Translations under genes and position numbers: made by a program | Assembly (NCBI GenBank): GCA_034359265.1 | Contig: CP136898.1 | Span: 64,501 to 128,500 of the forward strand | Source of the DNA: Canna indica | Taxonomy: Eukaryota; Streptophyta; Magnoliopsida; Zingiberales; Cannaceae | Length of the DNA: 64,000 nucleotides | Direction: 5' to 3' | Shown here: positions 58,788-64,000 of the stretch, in pieces | Layout: each line of letters opens with the position of its first letter | How positions within the stretch are numbered: position 1 is the stretch's first letter | Notes under the pieces: model-generated | Told to the model about the DNA's origin: nothing | The model's database searches: none | The model's input: only the letters and a program-made list of their open reading frames with translations

Positions 58788-61700
58788 AACTAATTTATAC
58801 AGAGTCCGCTTTCAGCGAACCGCACATGATTGAAACCGGCTTGCATAGTAGAATATTTGTGGGACACTTTGCTAATTTTTAAATTTTATTATATAATTTA
58901 ATTTTGTAATTTAACTATTCCAGGAGGCACATAAAATATAAAACAATGTTCGAAAAATACACAGTCAGCCTTGTAAAATGGCCAGGAAAACCATGTTCGC
59001 AGTGGACCTGACAGAACTAAATTCGGAGTTAAAAGGAGCCCTAGAAAAATTCTATAAATAATTTCGGGTTCGGAAAATCATAACTAATTCATACGGGATC
59101 CGCTTTCAGCGAATCGTATATGGTTGAAACCGGCTTGTAGAGTAGAATATTCGTGGGATACTTTACTTATTTTTAAAATTCATTATATATTTTATTTATG
59201 TAATTTAACCCTTTAAGGAGGCACGAAAAATATGAAAACGACATTCAAAAAATAAGCACTTAGTCTTGTAAAATTGCCAGGAAAATCACGCTCACACTGG
59301 ACTTGACTAAACTGGATTCAGAGTTAAAATGAGCCCTGGAGAAATTCTAAAAGTAATATCATATTCAAAAAAAATATAACTAATTCATATGGAGTCCTCT
59401 TTCAGTGAACCACATATGGTTGAAACCGGCTTGTAGAGCAGAACATTTGTCAGACACTTTGCTAATTTTTAAAATTCATTATATAATTTATTTTTGTAAT
59501 TTAACTCTTTCAGGAGGCACAAAAAATATAAAACAATATCCAAAAAATATGCAGTCAGCCTTGTAAAATGGCCAGGAAAACCACGCTCGCAGCGGACCTG
59601 AAAGAACTATATTCAGAGTTAAAGTGAGCCCTGGAGAAATTCTGTAAGCAATATCGGGTTCAGAAAATTATACCTAATTCATACGGAGTCCACTTTCAAC
59701 GAATCGCACATGGTTGAAACCGGCTTGCAGAGTAAAATATTCCTGGGACACTTTGCTAATATTTAAAATTCATTATATATTTTATTTTTACAATTTAACT
59801 AGTTCAGGAGTCACAAAAAATATGAAACGGTATCCGAAGAATACGCAGTCAGTCTTGTAAAATGGCCATGAAAAATCACGCACGCAGCGGAACTAACAGA
59901 ACTGAATTCGGAGTTAAAATGAACTCTAGAGAAATATAGGAAGAAATATTAGATTCGTAAAATCATAATTAATTCATACGGAGTTCGATTTCAGCGAACC
60001 GCATATAGTTGAAACCGGCTTGGAGAATAGAATATTCGTGGGACACTTTACTAATTTTTTTAAAAAAATATATATATTTTATTTTCGCAATTTAACTATT
60101 TCAAAATGCACGAAAAATATGAAACGACATCCGAAAAATACGCAGTCATATAAAATTACCAGAAAATCACGCTTGCAGCGGACCTGACAAAACTGGATTC
60201 GAAGTAAAAAATGAGCTTTAAAGAAATTCTTAAAGCAATATCGGATTTAGAAAATCATAACTAATTTATACGGAGTCCGCTTTCAACGAACCACACATGG
60301 TTGAAAAATTCTGTAAGTAATATCGGGTTCGGAAAATCATAACTAATTCATACGGGGTCTGCTTTCAGCGAATCGTATATGGTTGAAACCGGCTTGTAGA
60401 GTAGAATATTCGTGGGACACTTTACTAATTTTTAAAATTCATTATATATTTTATTTATATAATTTAACTCTTTAAGGAGGCATGAAAAATATGAAAATGA
60501 CATTCGAAAAATAAACAGCCAGTCTTGTAAAATTGCTAGGAAAATCACGCTCGCACTGGCCCTGACAGAACTGGATTCGGAGTTAAAATGAGCCATGGAA
60601 AAATTCTAAAAGTAATATCGGGTTCAGCAAATTATAATTAATTCATATGGAGTCTTCTTTCAGCGAACCACATATGGTTGAAACCGGCATGTAGAGCATA
60701 ACATTTGTGAAACACTTTGCTAATTTTTAAAATTCATTATATAATTTATTTTTGCAATTTAACTCTTTCATGAGGCACAAAAAATATAAAACAGTGTCCG
60801 AAGAATACGCAGTCAGTCTTGTAAAATGGCCAGGAAAATCACGCTCGCAACGGAACTAACAGAACTGGATTCCGAGTTAAAATGAACTCTGGAGAAATAT
60901 AGGAAGAAATATCAGATTCGTAAAATCATAATTAATTCATACGGAGTCCGATTTCAGCGAACCGCATATGGTTGAAACAGGCTTGCAGAGTAGAATATTC
61001 GTGAGACACTTTGCTAATTTTTAAAAATAATTATATATTTTATTTTCGCAATTTAACTATTTCAAAAGGCACGAAAAATATGAAACGACATCCGAAAAAT
61101 ACGCAGTCATATAAAATTACCAGAAAAATTGAAACTGGATTCGAAGTTAAAATGAGCTTTAGAGAAATTCTTGAAGCAATATCGGATTTAGAAAATCATA
61201 ACTAATTCATACGGAGTCCGCTTTCAGCGAACCACACATGGTTGAAACCGTCTTGTAGGGTAGAATATCCGTGTGATAATTTACTAATTTTTAAATTTTA
61301 TTATATATTTTATTTCTGCAATCAGGGGGCATGAAAAATATGAAATAGCCTCCAAAAAATACGCAGTCAGTCTTGTAAAATGGGTAGGAAAATCACGCTC
61401 GCGGACAGAACTGGATTCTGAGTTAAAATGAGCACTTGAAAAAGTTTGGAAGTAATACCAAATTTTAAAAATCATAACTAATTCATACGGAGTCCGTATT
61501 CAGCGAACCGCAAATGGTTGAAATCGGCTGGCAGAGTTGAAAATTCTTGAGATACTTTGCTAATTTTTAGAAATCATTATATATTTTATTTTTGTAATTT
61601 AACTCTTTCAGGAGGCACAAAAAATATGAAACGACGTCTGAAAAATATGCAGTCAATCTTATAAATTGGCCAGGAAAATCATGCTCGCAGCGGACCCGAC

Positions 61701-64000
61701 AGAACTGGATAAAGAATTAAAATGAGACGTGGACAAATTCTGTAAGCAATATCGGGTTCAGAAAATCATAACTAATTCATACTGAGTCCGTTTTCAGCGA
61801 ACCACACATGGGAAAACGTCTTACTGAGTAGAATATCTGTGGGACACTTTAGTAATTTTAAAATTCATTATATATTTTATTTCTATAATTTAACTCTTTC
61901 AGGAGGCACGAAAAATATGAAAGGGTATCCGATAAATACGTAGTCAGACTTGTAAATTGGTCTGGAAAATCATCCTCGTAGTGGACCTAACAGAACTCGA
62001 TTCCGAGTTAAAATGAGCTCTAGAGAAATTTTGGAAGTAATATTGGGTTTAGTAAATCATAACTAATTCATACGGAGTCCGCTTTCAGCGAACCGCACAT
62101 GGTTGAAACCGTGTTGCAGAGTAGAATATTCGTGGGAGACTTTGATGATTTTAAAAAACCATTATATATTTTATTTTTATAATTTAACTCTTTTAGGAGG
62201 CACGAAAAATATGAAATGATGTTCGAAAAATACGCAGTCAGTCTTGTAAAATTGCCAGGAAAATCACGCTCGTAGCGGACATGACAAAACTGGATAAAGA
62301 GTTAAAATGAGCCTTGGAGAAATTTTGTAAATAATATCGGGTTTGGAAAATCATAACTAATTCATACGGAGTCCGCTTTCAGCGAACTGTATATGGTTGG
62401 AACCGTCTTGCAGAGTAGAATATTTGTTGGACACTTTACTAATTTTTAAAATTAATTATATATTTTATTTCTGCAATTTAACTCTTTTAGGAGGCACAAA
62501 AATTTGAAACAGTGTCCGAAAAATACGCAGTTAGTCTTGTAAAATTGCCAGGAAAATCATGCTCGCAGCGGACCTGACAGAACTGGATAAAGAGTTATAA
62601 TGAAACTTGGAAAAATTCTGTAAATAATATCTGGTTTGGAAAATAATAACTAATTCATACGGAGTCCGCATTCAGCGAACTGCATATGGTTGAAATCGTC
62701 TTGCAGAGTAGAATATCTGTGGGATACTTTACTAATTTTTAAAATTCATTATATATTTTATTTCTGTAATTTAACTATTTCAAGAGGCACGAAAAATATG
62801 AAACAACCTCCGAAAAATAGGCAGTCAGCCTTCTAAAATGACCAGGAAAATCGCGCTCACAGCGGACATGACAGAACTGCATTCAGAGTTAAAATTAGAC
62901 CTGGAGAAATTCTAGAAGCAATATCAGGTCAAAAAATCATAACTAATTCTTATAGAGTTTGTTTTCAACGGACCGCACATGGTTGAAACCGGCTTGCAGA
63001 GTAGAACATTCATGGGATACTTAGGTAATTTTTAAAATTTATTATATAATTTATTTTTGTAATTTAACTCTTTCAGGAGGCACAAAAAATATGAAATGAC
63101 ACCCGAAAAATATGCGGTCAGTCTTGTAAATTGGCCAGAAAAATCATGCTCGCAGCGAACCAGACAGAACTGGATAAAGAGTTAAAATAACACCTGGAGA
63201 AATTCTATAAGTAATATTATGTTCAGAAAATCATAACTAATTCATACGGAGCCCGCTTCCAGTGAACCACACAATGTTGAAATAGACTTGCAGAGTAGAA
63301 TATCTGTGTGACACTTTAATAATTTTTAAAATTTATTATATATTTTATTTTTGCATTCAAGAGGCACGAAAAATATGCAGTCAGACTTGTAAAACGACCA
63401 GGAAAATCAAGCTTGTAGCAGACCTAACAGAACTGTATTCGGAGTTAAATTGAGCCTTGGAGAAATTCTGGAAGCAATACCAAGTTCAGAAAATCATAAC
63501 TAATTCATACAGAGTCCATTTTCTGCAAACCGCACATGGTTAAAATCGGCTTCCAAAGTAGAAAATTCGTGGGACACTTTGCTAATTTTTAAAAATCATT
63601 ATATATTTTATTTTTGTAATTTAACTCTTTTAGGAGGCACAAAAAATATGAAATAGTGTTCGAAAAATATGCGGTCAGTCTTGTGAATTGGCCAGGAAAA
63701 TCACACTCGCAGCAGACCAGACAAAACTGGATAAAGAGTTAAAATGAGACCTAGAGAAATTCTATAAACAATATTGTGTTCAGAAAATCATAACTAATTC
63801 ATACGGAGTCTACTTTTAGTGATCAGTACATGGTCAAAACCGACTTGCAGAGTAGAATATTCGTGGGATACTTTGCTAATTTTTAATATTTATTATATAA
63901 TTTATTTGTACAATTAACTTTTTTAGGAGGTACGAAAAATATGAAACAACCTCCGAAATATACGAAGTCAATCTTGTAAATTGGCCAAGAAAATCACGCT
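58788..64000 (+). repeat. Satellite 2 array, orientation 2 (about 18-19 monomers), runs off the window
   Basis: The same monomer appears on the other strand. CATACGGAGTCCGCTTTCAG recurs at roughly 58,798, 59,092, 59,389, 59,684, 59,978, 60,270, 60,351, 60,649, 60,940, 61,210 and onward about every 290 bp to the window end. The monomer also holds GAAACCGGCTTGCAGAGTAG, GGGACACTTTGCTAATTTTT, CAGGAGGCACGAAAAATATG and GACAGAACTGGATTCGGAGT. One shortened spacing (60,270 to 60,351) marks a deletion joint. No gene is supported; the ORF near 61,011-61,205 is monomer translation. Confidence 0.9.
59047..61230 (+). repeat. Higher-order repeat within satellite 2
   Basis: Monomers starting near 59,092, 59,389, 59,978 and 60,270 match those near 60,351, 60,649, 60,940 and 61,210 in order, sharing private variants such as CAGCGAATCGTATATGG and AATTTAACTCTTTAAGGAGG-like words. 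The monomer near 59,684 has no counterpart, so a five-monomer block is followed by a four-monomer version. The joint is at about 60,305 (CATGGTTGAAAAATTCTG). Confidence 0.7.

Noticed and set aside
61011..61475. Short ORFs in satellite 2
   Set aside because: They are accidental frames in an AT-rich monomer that is interrupted by stops in neighbouring monomers.
1..64000. tRNA or rRNA genes
   Set aside because: No stretch with tRNA boxes or recognisable rRNA sequence was seen while reading through. A dedicated scan was not possible.

Overview
This window is plant nuclear DNA, not prokaryotic. The evidence is two unrelated-looking satellite arrays, a plant-type hAT transposase with BED finger and DUF659 domain, a 5' exon recognisable as the plant GH31 glucosidase HGL1, a TATA/telo-box promoter, and a plant telomere-like CCCTAAA tract. 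I cannot place the species. I see no intact ordinary protein-coding gene. Almost all long ORFs are translations of a 5-bp repeat (peptides such as PSQAK on one strand and LGLAW on the other) and are not annotated as genes.

Layout. (1) 1-16,867: satellite 1, built of GGCTN/NAGCC pentamers organised into monomers of about 670 bp or more. Each monomer is an imperfect long inverted repeat plus an AT-rich box. A truncated hAT transposase piece sits inside it at 15,914-16,355. (2) 16,868-17,750: non-satellite DNA with a MITE-like inverted repeat and what may be the upstream region of HGL1. (3) 17,751-27,503: three head-to-tail, nearly identical copies of a 3,254-bp unit. Each unit joins an HGL1 first exon, a convergent 58-codon RS/RD-rich mini-gene with promoter and poly(A) signal, a telomere-like tract, and about 1.2 kb of satellite 1. 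(4) 27,504-50,571: satellite 1 again. Its part 36,451-49,876 is a collinear copy of 1,530-15,680. (5) 50,572-52,333: the 5' part of a hAT element (leader, T-rich tract, BED finger, start of DUF659), fused to satellite at the same junction as the short copy at 16.3 kb. (6) 52,334-57,067: satellite 1, increasingly diverged, ending in two oppositely oriented 160-bp palindromes. (7) 57,068-64,000: satellite 2, about 295-bp AT-rich monomers, first in one orientation and then, after about 58,787, in the other, with a higher-order repeat.

The most interesting points are these. The AT-rich box of satellite 1 and a segment of satellite 2 are recognisably the same sequence (38 of 47 positions by hand alignment). 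The 160-bp palindromes at the border look like the ancestral foldback form of that box. Loop orientation and box orientation vary independently in satellite 1, as if loops flip between the palindromic arms. Comparison of the two 14-kb segments shows a clean box-to-box loss of one monomer. Gene and transposon fragments have been trapped and multiplied along with the satellite. All identities and counts are by eye, and no alignment or database search was run.
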